44,535 bases of DNA from Reclinomonas americana ATCC 50394. Lineage: Eukaryota; Jakobida; Jakobea; Jakobida. The notes below the pieces were generated by a model. The model searched no databases, was not told the origin of the DNA, and saw only the letters and a list, made by a program, of their open reading frames with translations. Below, piece by piece: positions 1 through 14,877 of the stretch (positions are counted from its first letter, which is position 1; the number at the start of each line of letters is the position of its first letter). The stretch spans positions 19,276-63,810 of the forward strand of contig PS015234.1 in assembly GCA_048213135.1 (NCBI GenBank), written 5' to 3'. A program made the position numbers and the translations under genes.

Positions 1-280
1 GTGCAAGAGAAGGGTAACTTGCCTTTGGCAGTCTGCTGACGACTCGCAAAGTAGGATTACATGTCTGTGTTTGTGAGTGAGTGAGAGAGGGAGGGAAAGA
101 CGGTGCTGATCCGTTGGGATTCAGAAGGTTGCTGAAGGGCATATTGACTTGTCTTGAGATTGCGAGAGAGAGAGAGAGAGAGAGAGAGATCCCTGCTCCT
201 CACAGAGATGAGAACGAGTTCTACCACACAGCTCGTCAGTGATTGACCCCTCGCCCTTCTCGCACAGGAGAGACAAGCTC
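1..280. other. 5' flank of GspG, no gene recognised
   Basis: Contains a short GA tract (about 166-190) and ends in a pyrimidine-rich CAG that looks like a 3' splice site 13 bases before the GspG ATG. A 5' UTR exon is possible; none is identified. Confidence 0.4.
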
Positions 281-3200
281 ATGTCACTCGTTCGCGTGAT
301 TGGCCGCTCTGCGCTCTCACTGACTCGCATGACGGCGCTGGCCTCGGCCGACACCTTCATCTTCACGTACATTGCCGACTTTTTCAACAAGCACCTGCTG
401 CCGGAGGGCGGCTCGGTGAGCGCGGTGGCGCAGGGAGTGGTGGCGCAGGTGTTGATGCCGCACTTGGGTGACAGTTTGACAAAGCATGGCGCGTTGGCGC
501 TGGCCATGGCGCTGATGTCGGTGGTGAGGGAGGCGCAAGTGATGTTGGAGAAGGATGAGCAGGACTTGATGGGAATGTTGCGTCATTGGGGGGGACAGAG
601 AGGAGTGAGGGAAGAGGGAAGAATGCAAGAGGAGGGAGGTGTGGAGTGAGGATGGTTTGACAAAATCGGGGCTGGGGAAAGTGACTGTTTCTCGGTTGAA
701 TGGGATACACGCACTCGCGAAAGATTCTCGCCAACGTGCATGGTTGGCTGTGTGTGTGCAGCGTCGAGAGACTGTGTGTCCAGATGGAACATGCGCAATT
801 GCGGTACAGAACATGGGTGTGCTGCGTCGAGAGTCTGAGAGCTAAGTGAGTGTGCATGAGGGAGAATCTGGACTTTCTTGTTGAAAGCACAACGTGTGTG
901 AAACGTCGAGAGATTGCGATACAACAGAATGAGTGTGCATGAGGGGACTGTCTCTCTCTCTCTCCTTCTCTCAACTCAGATCACATGCTGCGCAAGATAG
1001 AGCGTCGTGCAGACAGGTGGGAGTTGCCGCGCGATCAACACTATCATGCATACTCTCTTTCAGTTTCTCGACACAGCAATCAGGCGTTCTACCTTACAGC
1101 AAAGCGTTAGAGACAGAGGCAACCTCCCAAGAGAAGCAGAGACATTTCCCCTCTCTCTCTCTCTTTCTCCCTCACCCTATCCCACCATCTCGCTCATGCC
1201 TTCCCCACCCCACGCGCAGTTTGGTGCCCCCTGGCCTGCCCGCACCCATCCAGCGTCTCTTCCTCGCCTTTGTGATTCGCTCGGCGCAGCTGTTGTCGCG
1301 CCTGCAGACCAAGTACAGACACCTGCTGCTCATGTTGGGCGGCCGCAAGCGCCAGTTTAATCTCATCGAGATTCTCATCGCCATCAGCATCATTGTCACG
1401 TTCTCGGGGCTCGTCGGCGTCGTCTACACGCGGCAGCTGGAGGAGAGCAAGATCTCCAACGCCAAGATCGACATTCACACCATTCAGCAGTCGTTGATCA
1501 TTTACTATGCGCGGAATTCGAGATATCCGCGAAAGCTGGAGGACTTGGTGAGTGGAGGGGAAGCAGGCACCAAGTCGTTCATCTTCTTACTCGTTTCCTT
1601 CGTTGATCGTCTCTTCTTTCCATTGGTGGCCTGCCTTGTTCCCTTGTATCTCTTTCACCTTTTGTTCTGACTCTTCTCTGCCGCTCTGTTTCTTTCCCTG
1701 TTTATGCTCCCCTTCAACGTCTCTTTAGTTTTTTGCGCTGTCATCTTCAACTTCCATTTGAATCCTGCCTGTTTTCCTTACATTCCTTCTTTGTGTTTGT
1801 ATTCTGTTTCCCAATCTCTTGTTCTTCTGCATTCATTTGACTCCTTCACGCTTCCTGTTTCTGTGCTTATCCATTTCACTTTCCTATGTTCTTCCCTTCT
1901 GCAGTCAGCAAGTTTCCTTCCTCTCCGTCGTCCCACATCCTTTGCCCGCTGCTTCCCCTTTTCTGATTCCCTTTTCCCTTCGCTTTCTCCCTTTCCTCAT
2001 CTCTTTCGTCGCTTCCTTTTTGCTTATCTCCTTTCCCCTCTTCCTTGTCTTAATTAGACGGAGGCCGGCGACCTGCGCGACGTCCGCAACGACCCATGGG
2101 ACAACCCATACATCTATGTGCCACAACTGGACTGGACGCTCATCATTCGTGCCCTGCAAAGTCCGCCATCGGAGGCCACTGAGCGCGAGTTGAGATATTA
2201 CGCCGATTGCCTGACGGATGTGGCGCGCGTGCTGAGCAATGTGCCGGACAGATTGGATCCGATGGTAAGGGGGGAGGGAAAAGAAGGAGACTTTTCCTTT
2301 TTTGCATGTGGTATTTGTTATCTTCTCTTTGTTCGTACCCTTGCTTATCGGCGGGTCTGCAGATTTCAATAGTTGTCTCTCTATTCGATTCTCACTCTCC
2401 TTCGCTGATCTATCTCGCACTCTCGTGCTTTGGCATCCCCTTCGTCTTCAGCTTCCTCGTCATCTCATCCCGCTCTCCTCTCCGTCTTACCTCATCTTTC
2501 CTCTTCCCTCCGCCATCATTGCCTCTTCTCCCCCTTCTCCCCCTTCTCCCCCTTCTCCCCTTCTCCCCCTTCTCCCCCCTTCTCNNNNNNNNNNNNNNNN
2601 NNNNNNNNNNNNNNNNNNNNNNNNNNNNNNNNNNNNNNNNNNNNNNNNNNNNNNNNNNNNNNNNNNNNNNNNNNNNNNNNNNNNNNNNNNNNNNNNNNNN
2701 NNNNNNNNNNNNNNNNNNNNNNNNNNNNNNNNNNNNNNNNNNNNNNNNNNNNNNNNNNNNNNNNNNNNNNNNNNNNNNNNNNNNNNNNNNNNNNNNNNNN
2801 NNNNNNNNNNNNNNNNNNNNNNNNNNNNNNNNNNNNNNNNNNNNNNNNNNNNNNNNNNNNNNNNNNNNNNNNNNNNNNNNNNNNNNNNNNNNNNNNNNNN
2901 NNNNNNNNNNNNNNNNNNNNNNNNNNNNNNNNNNNNNNNNNNNNNNNNNNNNNNNNNNNNNNNNNNNNNNNNNNNNNNNNNNNNNNNNNNNNNNNNNNNN
3001 NNNNNNNNNNNNNNNNNNNNNNNNNNNNNNNNNNNNNNNNNNNNNNNNNNNNNNNNNNNNNNNNNNNNNNNNNNNNNNNNNNNNNNNNNNNNNNNNNNNN
3101 NNNNNNNNNNNNNNNNNNNNNNNNNNNNNNNNNNNNNNNNNNNNNNNNNNNNNNNNNNNNNNNNNNNNNNNNNNNNNNNNNNNNNNNNNNNNNNNNNNNN

Positions 3201-3801
3201 NNNNNNNNNNNNNNNNNNNNNNNNNNNNNNNNNNNNNNNNNNNNNTCTCCTCTCTCCTCCTCCTCCGTCCTCTCTCCTACTCTCTCCTCTCTCTCTACTC
3301 CTCTCCTCTCTCTCCTCTCCTCTCTCTCTCTCCTCTCCTCTCTCTCTCCTCTCCTCTCCTCTCCTCTCCTCTCCTCTCCTCTCCTCTCCTCTCCTCTCCT
3401 CTCTCCTCTCCTCTCTCCTCTCTCCTCCTCCTCTCCTCTCCTCTCCTCTCCTCTCCTCTCCTCTCCCTCTCCCTCTCCTCCTCCTCTCCCCTTCTCCCCC
3501 TTCTCCCCTTTCTCCCCTTTTCTCCCCCTCTTCCTCTCCCCCTTCTCCCCTCTCACCCCGCTGTGCCTCGCAGGTCATCCTCGCCGCCGCCTACGACACC
3601 GCTTTCGTGTTCTCGCTCGGCCGCAAGGAGCCCATCTTCGCCACCAACATCCTCAACGTGCACCCGGAGCGCGTGCGCTACGTGGCCGAGTTGATGCGCA
3701 CGGCACGCGATCGCGCCACAGGTCACCCGGCGATGCAGAGTGCGCTCGACCCCGTCATTCAGCTGGCCTCGTCGCGCGCCGCCGCCGCCGCACCACCATG
3801 A
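281..3801 (+). CDS. gspG: GspG-like major pseudopilin of a (mitochondrial) type II secretion system, 4 exons
   Basis: Exons 281-576, 1220-1547, 2058-2264 and 3574-3801 join in phase to about 352 codons. Seen: residues 145-149 read F-N-L-I-E, followed by a hydrophobic helix (ILIAISIIVTFSGLVGVVY), then SKISNAKIDIHTIQQSL, NSRYPRKLEDL, DPWDNPYIYV near 220-229 and FSLG near 290. These match, in order, the pseudopilin N-terminal helix, the GspG core, the DPWGNPY signature and the C-terminal SLG of bacterial GspG. Known: GspG is the main subunit of the T2SS pseudopilus. Odd: about 140 extra N-terminal residues, starting MSLVRVIGRSALSLTR, Arg-rich with no acid before residue 24, which looks like a mitochondrial presequence; Gln replaces the Gly before the prepilin cleavage site; about 50 residues are inserted between DPWDNPY and FSLG. 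A pyrimidine-rich CAG at 265-267 just before the ATG suggests a 5' UTR intron. The first donor is GTTGCG. The last intron holds a 661-N gap. Identity is confident; location in mitochondria is inference. Confidence 0.88.
2536..3570. repeat. CT-rich simple repeat with 661-N gap in the last GspG intron
   Basis: CCCCTTCT repeats precede the gap at 2585-3245, and CTCTC/CCTCT repeats follow it to about 3570, where the acceptor CAG begins the last exon. The intron is all pyrimidine on the coding strand. Confidence 0.9.
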
Positions 3802-3873
3802 GAGAAGAAAATATGTGAAACCACACGCCAGTGATAGAAAACAAGACGTACAAGAAAAATCGCATTTGCTAGT

Positions 3874-6800
3874 TTATAATCTCCGTCCTCTGGAGTTTGG
3901 AGACTCGTCGTGTGATGAGCCGCCGTCGCTGCTGGCGGTAATGTCAAACGTGCGCAGTGGCACGAGCAGATCAGAAGGCGGCTGCGATGCGGATTTCGTT
4001 CTCTCCGAGGCCGCCCTCTCGAACACGCGATAGTCGACTCCGGGCGCCGGTCGATCGCTGTCAAACGTGGTGGCCGACAGCGGCTGGGCGGGGGCCGGCA
4101 ACGACAGCTCCTCCATGACCACCATTTGACGCATGTGTGCGAGGCGCGGGGTGTCGGGTGATGGCATGCCGTCGTGATCGCCAGCGGTCTGCTTCTTGAT
4201 GGTTCGCAGGAAGATGGTGTTGTAGGTGTATGCCTGTGAGACACGGGATTGGGGGGAAGCGAGGATTAGTGCGAGGCAGGGTACACAACAACAGCAGACC
4301 TTTCTATCGATTTCCACTGTTTTCTCGTTTTCGGGTTCTCTCTTTCCCACCTATTCCTTCGTTTCCCTCTCTTTTTGCATCTCTATGTCGTTCTCTTCAA
4401 CGCTCCAAGTCACTTCCTCTGTCCGTCCTTTTCTTGCTCGCTTTCTGTCGCATTATCTCTCTTTCTTTTCTCACTTCTCTCAGCCTCTCTTGCCATTGTG
4501 TCTCCGTTTTCTGCTGCTTTCTGTTTCTCGTTCTCTTTTCGTTTCTTGCTTCTTTGTTTCTCTCTCTCCCCTTCTCTCTCTCCGTGCTTATCTCTTTTCT
4601 CAATCTCTTGAGTGCCCCAATGACTTCCTCAATATCCTGTTTCCTGTTCGCATTTCTCGCTCTCTCGTCTCGGTGTTTCTTCTCTCCCCCTTCTGCCTTC
4701 CTTTCCATCTGTCCCTTTTTCTGTTGCTCTCTTGTTTCTCTTTCTGTCTTTCGTTTTTCAATTCTCTCTTTCTCTCTCTTTCCCTTCGCTTCTCTCTCTC
4801 TCTCGCTTCCTCACTCTACCTGCTTATCTGTTTCTCATTCTCTTGAGTGCTGCAAATGACTTCCTCATTTTCCTTTTTCTTGTTTGCATTCTCTCGCTCT
4901 CTCATTCTCTCATTCTCATTCTCTCTGCCTTCCTTTCCATCTGTCCCTTTTTCTGTTCCTCTCTTGTTTCTCTTTCTCTTTCCCTTCTATGTCCCTTCAC
5001 TTCTTCACCTCTCTCTCTCTTTCCCTTCGCTTCTCTCTCTCTTTAGGCTCACCACCGCATTGAAGAACCCCTGCAGCGTGGCTCCAATCATCTCGGCCAG
5101 ATTGAGCCCAAAGCTCGGCGTGGGGAAAATGGAGTCGTGGATGCGATTCACGATGCCGAATACCCACGAGATGAAGAACACCTGCAGCTGACGGGGTGAG
5201 TCGACGCGAAACGCCAGTCCACCTTCTCGCCACAAACCAGCACATAGAGTGTCACTCTCCAGTTGAGGTGGATTTCGTCGAGATGCCGTGAGTTTATTGA
5301 CTGCGCGACGTCAAGAAGGAGTGAGCGAATGGATTAGCGGAGAGCGACGTGAACCACCCTCCGCGCGCAACTGTCAGCAGCTCCAGTGCCGAGGCGTGCT
5401 TTGACAGTGTCCGCAGGACCACCACGTACAGTACAACATTGGTGACAAAGATGATGAAGAAGGGGACGTAGAAGGAGAACCATCTGCGTGACAAAGGGAA
5501 TGGTTAGAGGTGACAGCATAAGCCACAGCAGTACCGGTGATTGCACCTCCAGTAAACTTGTTCTTCGGTGACCCAGCACCCTGCGCACGAATTCACAATC
5601 AATGAGTCAGCGCACAGTGGAGGAGGGCGAAGAGCGCAAGCTGATGCGCAACAAAAGCCAGCGGGTGCGTAAAAGCCCTTGGACACGTTTACAATCACAC
5701 ATAATATTGGCCTGAAAGAAGAGGGAGGGTGATTTGTGAGCACAATCGACAACACGCAAAGTGAGGAGATGTGGCACACCAACCATGCCATCGGCAGCAA
5801 TGTGTACCACAAGATATTATGTGTCTCGCGGAATTTTCTGAGCACCGTCATGCGGAAGAGGAAGATTGCGTAGGACAGGGTGGCTGGCCACATCAAGATG
5901 TGTGAGTGGGAGGTGGTTGGGGAGATGAAACGGAGGGAGTGTGAAAGTAACTAAAGTTAGAGCCCTGCTCAAAAATTGTTCGCAAAATGCCGTTGACCAG
6001 GCAACCGGTGTTGTAGTCGGTGGGTGGGTGGACCTGCGGGGAGGACAAGGGGAAGGAAGGGTGGAAGGAGAGGAGGGTGAGAGGGAGGCATGGGGAGGGA
6101 GGCTGTTGTTGCGGGGAGCTGAGTGACATGCAATCCATCTCTGCTCATGTTTGACACAACTCACTCCTCTCGGTCGTCGCACCTTAACAGGCAAGAGAGG
6201 GAGAAAGGGGAGCGCGGAAAACAAGCACGCGATTGCTCCTGCTGTAGCTCTCCTTCGTTCTCGATTCTCAGAGGTTGCCTTGGCACGCTGTTCCTCTCTA
6301 ACATTGCGTATGGTCCATCCTCTCTATTCAGATGCTGCACTCTCAATGAAGCAGAACGAGAAGAGAGAAAGGAACGCAAGCTCACTCTTGCTCCCCCTCT
6401 TGCCCTCCGTTCGTTCTAACTCTGTCAGTATGCTGCTGTTCTCTCTCTCTCTTTCTCTCTCTTGCAGCCTCCCGTCCGCCCTCTCCTTGCAAATTCCTCT
6501 TCACGGAGGAGTGGAAAGCAAAAGAAAGGAAGCAGAAGAAGAAACACAAACTAGCGATCGCTCCAACGCTTGACTCTCCCTTCTGACGCTCTGCTGCTAT
6601 TCCTCTCTCACACAGTGCCTGACCTGCCCCGTCTATCCACAAGCTTCATCCTCGAGGAGAACTGAACGTGAGTAAACAATGAAGAAACATAAGCTCGCCG
6701 TCTTCTCTCCATTGCTTTCATCCTTCGGTCATCTCCCTCCCCTTCTCCCTTGCTTCTCCCTTGCTTCCCCTTCCCCTTTTCCCCACCCACTCAACTGGCG

Positions 6801-7578
6801 TAATCAGAAAGCTCAGCGCCCCTCCCATATCCATGAACGCCAGTTGCAACACCAAGTAGGTTCCGGTGGAGATTCCGCGCCCGAGTTTCGCTCGCCTCCT
6901 CCGGTGCAATAGCAGGCGGATGATCACCGAGAGGCAGCCGAGCACAGAGAGTGACACAATCGGCCACAGGAGACCGAGGTAGACGTTCTGTAAGTGAGAC
7001 AGAAGGGGAAGTGAGGGAGGGAGAGACAGAGAGAGACAGCGAGGGAGAGAAAGAGAGTGAGAGAGAGGAAGCGAGATGAGAGTGAGAGAGAGAGAAGAGA
7101 GGAGAAGGGAGGGAGGGAGGGGGGAGGGAGAAGGGAGGGCGGGAGAGAAAGAGAGAGAGGCTGAGAGGCAAGAAAGGCAAGAGAGAGGCACGGAGAATAG
7201 CGAGAGAGAGAGAAGGCGGAGAGGAAGAAAGATGAGAGAGAGAGAGAGAGACGGAGCGGCACAGCGTGAGAAATGAGGGGAGAGAGTGAGTGAGTGAGTG
7301 AGTGAGTGAGTGAGTGAGTGAGTGAGAGACAGAGGCAAGAGAGGCAAGACAAAGAGAGTGAGAGAGAAGGAGAAGAGAGTGAAAGATTGAACAAACTAGA
7401 CAGCATGCAAGCGGTCTTTCATCTGGCTTTCCCTCACGTTCTCTGTCTTTCTGTGCGTGTGAGGTGCTGCTCTTATGAGTGACTCTGAGAGGGGAAAGAG
7501 AGAGAGAACACTGAGTGAGTGAGAGAGACTGTGAGAGAGAGAGAGAGACAGAACCAATCTCTCCTGTCCTCTCTCTTG

Positions 7579-7632
<54 letters not shown>

Positions 7633-7810
7633 GAGAGAGCAGAGTGTGCGAGAGTGAGAGAGTGTGAGAGTGAGAAGACTGAGTGACAGCATCTCACTCC
7701 TCTCTCTCTCCCTCCTCGCTCACTCACTCACTCACTCACTCCTCTCTCTCTCTCTCTCTCACTCTCACTCTCTCTCACTCTCACTCTCACTCTCTCTCTC
7801 TCTCTCACTC

Positions 7811-7847
<37 letters not shown>

Positions 7848-7913
7848 CTTGCCACACAAGTGTACACTTGTTCGCACCTTCTCAGTGTCACTGAGCAGAT
7901 CCCACAGCGCCAT
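3874..7913 (-). CDS. 7TM receptor of the cAMP-receptor (family E / CRL) type, 9 exons
   Basis: Exons on the minus strand: 7878-7913, 6796-6987, 5952-6033, 5784-5883, 5653-5711, 5547-5580, 5372-5483, 5053-5187, 3874-4233; the sum is 370 codons (369 aa). Seven hydrophobic helices are visible: about residues 15-39 (LWPIVSLSVLGCLSVIIRLL), 52-76, 83-115, 121-143, 170-192 (FYVPFFIIFVTNVVLYVVVL), 206-226 and 232-255 (ending GFFNAVV). The loop before TM5 reads GFWCWV at about 155-160, like the WCW loop of Dictyostelium cAMP receptors and secretin-like receptors; it exists only when the GTTGCG intron 5581-5652 is removed. The cytoplasmic tail is about 115 residues, Ser/Pro-rich. No signal peptide is seen; the short first exon starts MALWDLLSDTEK. 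It would sit in the plasma membrane and signal through G proteins; the ligand is unknown. The stop lies 72 bp from the convergent GspG stop. The first exon is supported only by phase and position. Confidence 0.78.
4234..5052. repeat. CT-rich intron of the GPCR gene
   Basis: About 820 bp of TCTCTT-type low-complexity sequence on the plus strand (purine-rich in the transcript), with no coding evidence. A partial internal duplication is visible (CTCTTGAGTGC, then TGACTTCCTCA, near 4605 and 4842). Confidence 0.75.
7000..7850. repeat. Compound microsatellite (GA, GAGT, AC, CT) in the first GPCR intron
   Basis: GAGA tracts at 7020-7260, a clean (GAGT)n array at about 7287-7324, an AC tract at 7592-7630, (CACT)n at about 7720-7740 and CT arrays to 7841. 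The intron links the 12-codon first exon to the TM1 exon. Confidence 0.85.
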
Positions 7914-7941
7914 CTTTTGCGCACACACTCACAGCTGCAGT

Positions 7942-9047
7942 GAGAAGAGCTCTCTCTCTCTCTCTNNNNNNNNNNNNNNNNNNNNNNNNNNNNNNNNNNN
8001 NNNNNNNNNNNNNNNNNNNNNNNNNNNNNNNNNNNNNNNNNNNNNNNNNNNNNNNNNNNNNNNNNNNNNNNNNNNNNNNNNNNNNNNNNNNNNNNNNNNN
8101 NNNNNNNNNNNNNNNNNNNNNNNNNNNNNNNNNNNNNNNNNNNNNNNNNNNNNNNNNNNNNNNNNNNNNNNNNNNNNNNNNNNNNNNNNNNNNNNNNNNN
8201 NNNNNNNNNNNNNNNNNNNNNNNNNNNNNNNNNNNNNNNNNNNNNNNNNNNNNNNNNNNNNNNNNNNNNNNNNNNNNNNNNNNNNNNNNNNNNNNNNNNN
8301 NNNNNNNNNNNNNNNNNNNNNNNNNNNNNNNNNNNNNNGTGAGTTGTGATGCGCACGAGTGTGTGTTCGGTGTACTTGCTGAATATTCAGCTCGATATCG
8401 TATTTCTCTCACATCTTCAAGCGAGTGACGCCAGTTCATTTCTTTTTCAATCGAGGGGGGGTAGGATGCATTTGCAGTGAGGGAGACAATGGTCTCCGCA
8501 AAGAAAACAAGAGTAAAGACTTTGGGGTGAAACGAAAAACAAGATGGGTGGGGAAACAAGAGCAAAGATGGGCGGGCGACGCTGCACTTTTTCGTGCAGC
8601 CGTCGCGTGAAACAAGAGAAAGACGAGTGATGGCCGCTGCATGCAAGCGGGCAAACACGAGGGGTGAAAAAAGTGAGACTTGGGGGAGTGGGTTGCAAAC
8701 TGTACACAGAAACAGACAAACACAAATGAAACAGCAGGGGAACACACACACAGACAGACGGATAGAGCAAAGAAGTGGTGGTGGGCGGCCTATCGCCGAG
8801 GTCTTGCGAAAAGGGCTCCAGCTTCTACGCGGAGCCCCAGAGCCACCGATCAAGCCTCGAGCGACGTTCGTTGGCACGCCACGCGCCACACATACACAAA
8901 GAATAAGAGATAGAGAAAAAGGAGAGGGAGAGGGAGAGAGAGAGAGGAGGGGCTACATAGATTGCACTGGAAAACACAACAGAGAGGAACAATATAACGG
9001 TAGGCAGCAGCAGAAGAAGAAGAAGAAGAAGCAGTAGTGTCAACCGC
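7942..9047. other. Intergenic stretch with 373-N gap between GPCR and helicase
   Basis: A CT tract runs into the gap 7966-8338; the rest is GA-rich and AC-rich unique sequence. An island at 8760-8890 can be read open on both strands and holds a hairpin with 7-bp stem 8813-8819/8831-8837, but I recognise no gene. GAAG repeats lie just past the helicase stop (9011-9033). Confidence 0.5.
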
Positions 9048-12485
<3,438 letters not shown>

Positions 12486-13023
12486 CTATTGACACACACA
12501 ACACAACGGTCAGGCTNNNNNNNNNNNNNNNNNNNNNNNNNNNNNNNNNNNNNNNNNNNNNNNNNNNNNNNNNNNNNNNNNNNNNNNNNNNNNNNNNNNN
12601 NNNNNNNNNNNNNNNNNNNNNNNNNNNNNNNNNNNNNNNNNNNNNNNNNNNNNNNNNNNNNNNNNNNNNNNNNNNNNNNNNNNNNNNNNNNNNNNNNNNN
12701 NNNNNNNNNNNNNNNNNNNNNNNNNNNNNNNNNNNNNNNNNNNNNNNNNNNNNNNNNNNNNNNNNNNNNNNNNNNNNNNNNNNNNNNNNNNNNNNNNNNN
12801 NNNNNNNNNNNNNNNNNNNNNNNNNNNNNNNNNNNNNNNNNNNNNNNNNNNNNNNNNNNNNNNNNNNNNNNNNATACCACTTGACGAGAAAGGAGCGCTC
12901 AGAAACCTAATGTGAGCATCATCTCCTCGTGATTGGTCCTTTCTTGAGAAAGATAGGGACAGAGACAGGTCCATCATCGTGCTTATTGTCATTGCTCATC
13001 GCCTTCCCCCCCAATCAACGCAG
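12486..13023. other. Region between helicase and PRP18, mostly a 357-N gap
   Basis: The gap 12517-12873 should hold the first exon(s) of both divergent genes and their promoters. The 150 bp after it has no start codon that joins in phase to PRP18. Confidence 0.6.
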
Positions 13024-14805
13024 CTCAAGCGAAGGAAACTGGAGGTATGCTAACCTCCTCGCTCATCCATGTCCACCCTTCTCTGCGTCGAGACTCACCG
13101 CCCTTCGTCACCCCCACGCAGATCAGAGTCGGTTTGTTGCACACCACCGCTGCGCACATCCACTCCCTCCCTCACACATTTCCCTTTTTTCTGCACAGGT
13201 TCTTCATCCTCGACCGGCGGCTCCTCATCATCCGCTGCTGCCGGCGCGTCGGTGCAGTCGCCGACGGGCGGTGGCGATGACGACCTCGCCAATCGCGAGC
13301 ACTACATTCGGCAGTCACGCGATGAGGTGGTGCGCAAATTGCGACGGTACGGGCAGGTGGCCACGTTCTTTGGTGAGACGGACGAGCAGCGCGCCCTCCG
13401 TTTGATGAAGGTGGAGGAGGAGAAGGGCGAGTTGCTGGAGGGACAGCGGTGAGTGCGCGTGGCCAAGAACATGTGTGGATGTTGGACAAGGGAAAATGCT
13501 CACTTCTCTCTTTCCGATCGCCAAAGCAATGTGTTTTTGCATGGTATGTTGGCGCCGGAGGAGATGATTGTGGAGGATGCACCGGAGGAGAGCAAGCGGG
13601 AGGAATCGGTGGAGAAGGACGATGGAGTGATTACGATGGATCGGATTCATGAGCGATATGCCACGGATCAGTATCAGTTTATTCGGTTTTTCTTGAAGGT
13701 TCGGAGAGGGAGAGATGGGGAGAAGGGATGGGGAGGGAGAAGCAGAGAGAGAGAGGGAAGCAAGAACAGCGTTTCTGCCTGGACTCTCCTCCCATCGCAT
13801 GTTTGTCACTCCGTCCCGTCGCTGAGCGCGTGAGATGCCGAGGAGAGAGAAGTAGAGGAAGGGAAGCAACAACAGGGTTTCCGTCTAAACTCTCAAAGCA
13901 CTTGGGAGGACTCTCCTCTTCCATCGCATGCTTGTCACTCTGCCTCTCCCTTTTAATTTATCTCCATGGCTAGATGCCGAGGAGAGCACCACGTTCACAT
14001 TGCAGGAAAGGGAAGAAGGAGAGTGGGAGGGGGAGTGGGATAGGGATAAAGCGTGAGGCGTACAGGTATGGCTTGAGTGCGGGAAGGTACATGCATGTAG
14101 TGAGAGACGAGTGAGACAGCTCATCCACGATAGGTGACTGTGCATCTGTGAGACGGTTGGGTTTGATTGGACTCCGTTCATGCGCTGTTGTGAGAGACTG
14201 TACGCGAGGAGGTCAATGCTGCACAGGCAGTTGCCGATGAGGAAGCAACTGTCACACACAAGTCAGAGATCATCTATTCACCATTTCCTCACCTCCTTCT
14301 CCTCTTCCCCCTCCCCACACAGCGCCTGCTGAATGAATGGGAAGCGGAGATCGACTCACGACCCGCCGAGCACAAGAAGAGTGCGCGCGGCAAGGAGGAG
14401 CGTGTGCGCTTCCGTTTGTTGAAGGACGACTTGAAGGTCAGTTTCTCTGCTCCCTCCATCTCTCTCCCTCTCCACACCCTCCCCTCACAGTCACCACATC
14501 ACAGCCGCTCTTCCGCATGCTGCGCCAGAAGACGCTGCAGGATGATATCTTTGAGCCGCTGCACGATATTGTCAAGTTTGTGCAGGCCCGCGAGTACCGC
14601 CAGGCGCACGATGCCTACTACAAGATGGCCATTGGCACGGCTGCGTGGCCGATGGGTGTGACAATGGTCGGCATTCACGAGCGCTCCGGTCGTGAGAAGA
14701 TCGAGTCCTCCAAAGTCGCTCGTTGCGTGCGCGGGAAGGGGGAAGAGAAGATGGGAGAAGATTGAGTCTGCCACAGTCGCCCCTTGTGTGTGGGAGAAGT
14801 CTGGA

Positions 14806-14877
<72 letters not shown>

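Noticed and set aside
281-3801. GspG as bacterial contamination or a recent bacterial insertion
   Set aside because: Three introns interrupt the gene and the contig continues into typical eukaryotic genes 72 bp away.
7000-7850. Long open frames rich in Ser, Leu and Arg over the CT/GA tracts here and elsewhere
   Set aside because: They are translations of microsatellites with equal openness on both strands and no homology.
8806-8840. tRNA gene at the 8813-8837 hairpin
   Set aside because: The loop is 11 nt, no acceptor or T arm can be built, and no T-loop consensus is present.
12874-12910. YHLTRKERSE reading as an N-terminal PRP18 exon
   Set aside because: It resembles the family slightly but meets an in-frame stop before the only donor.
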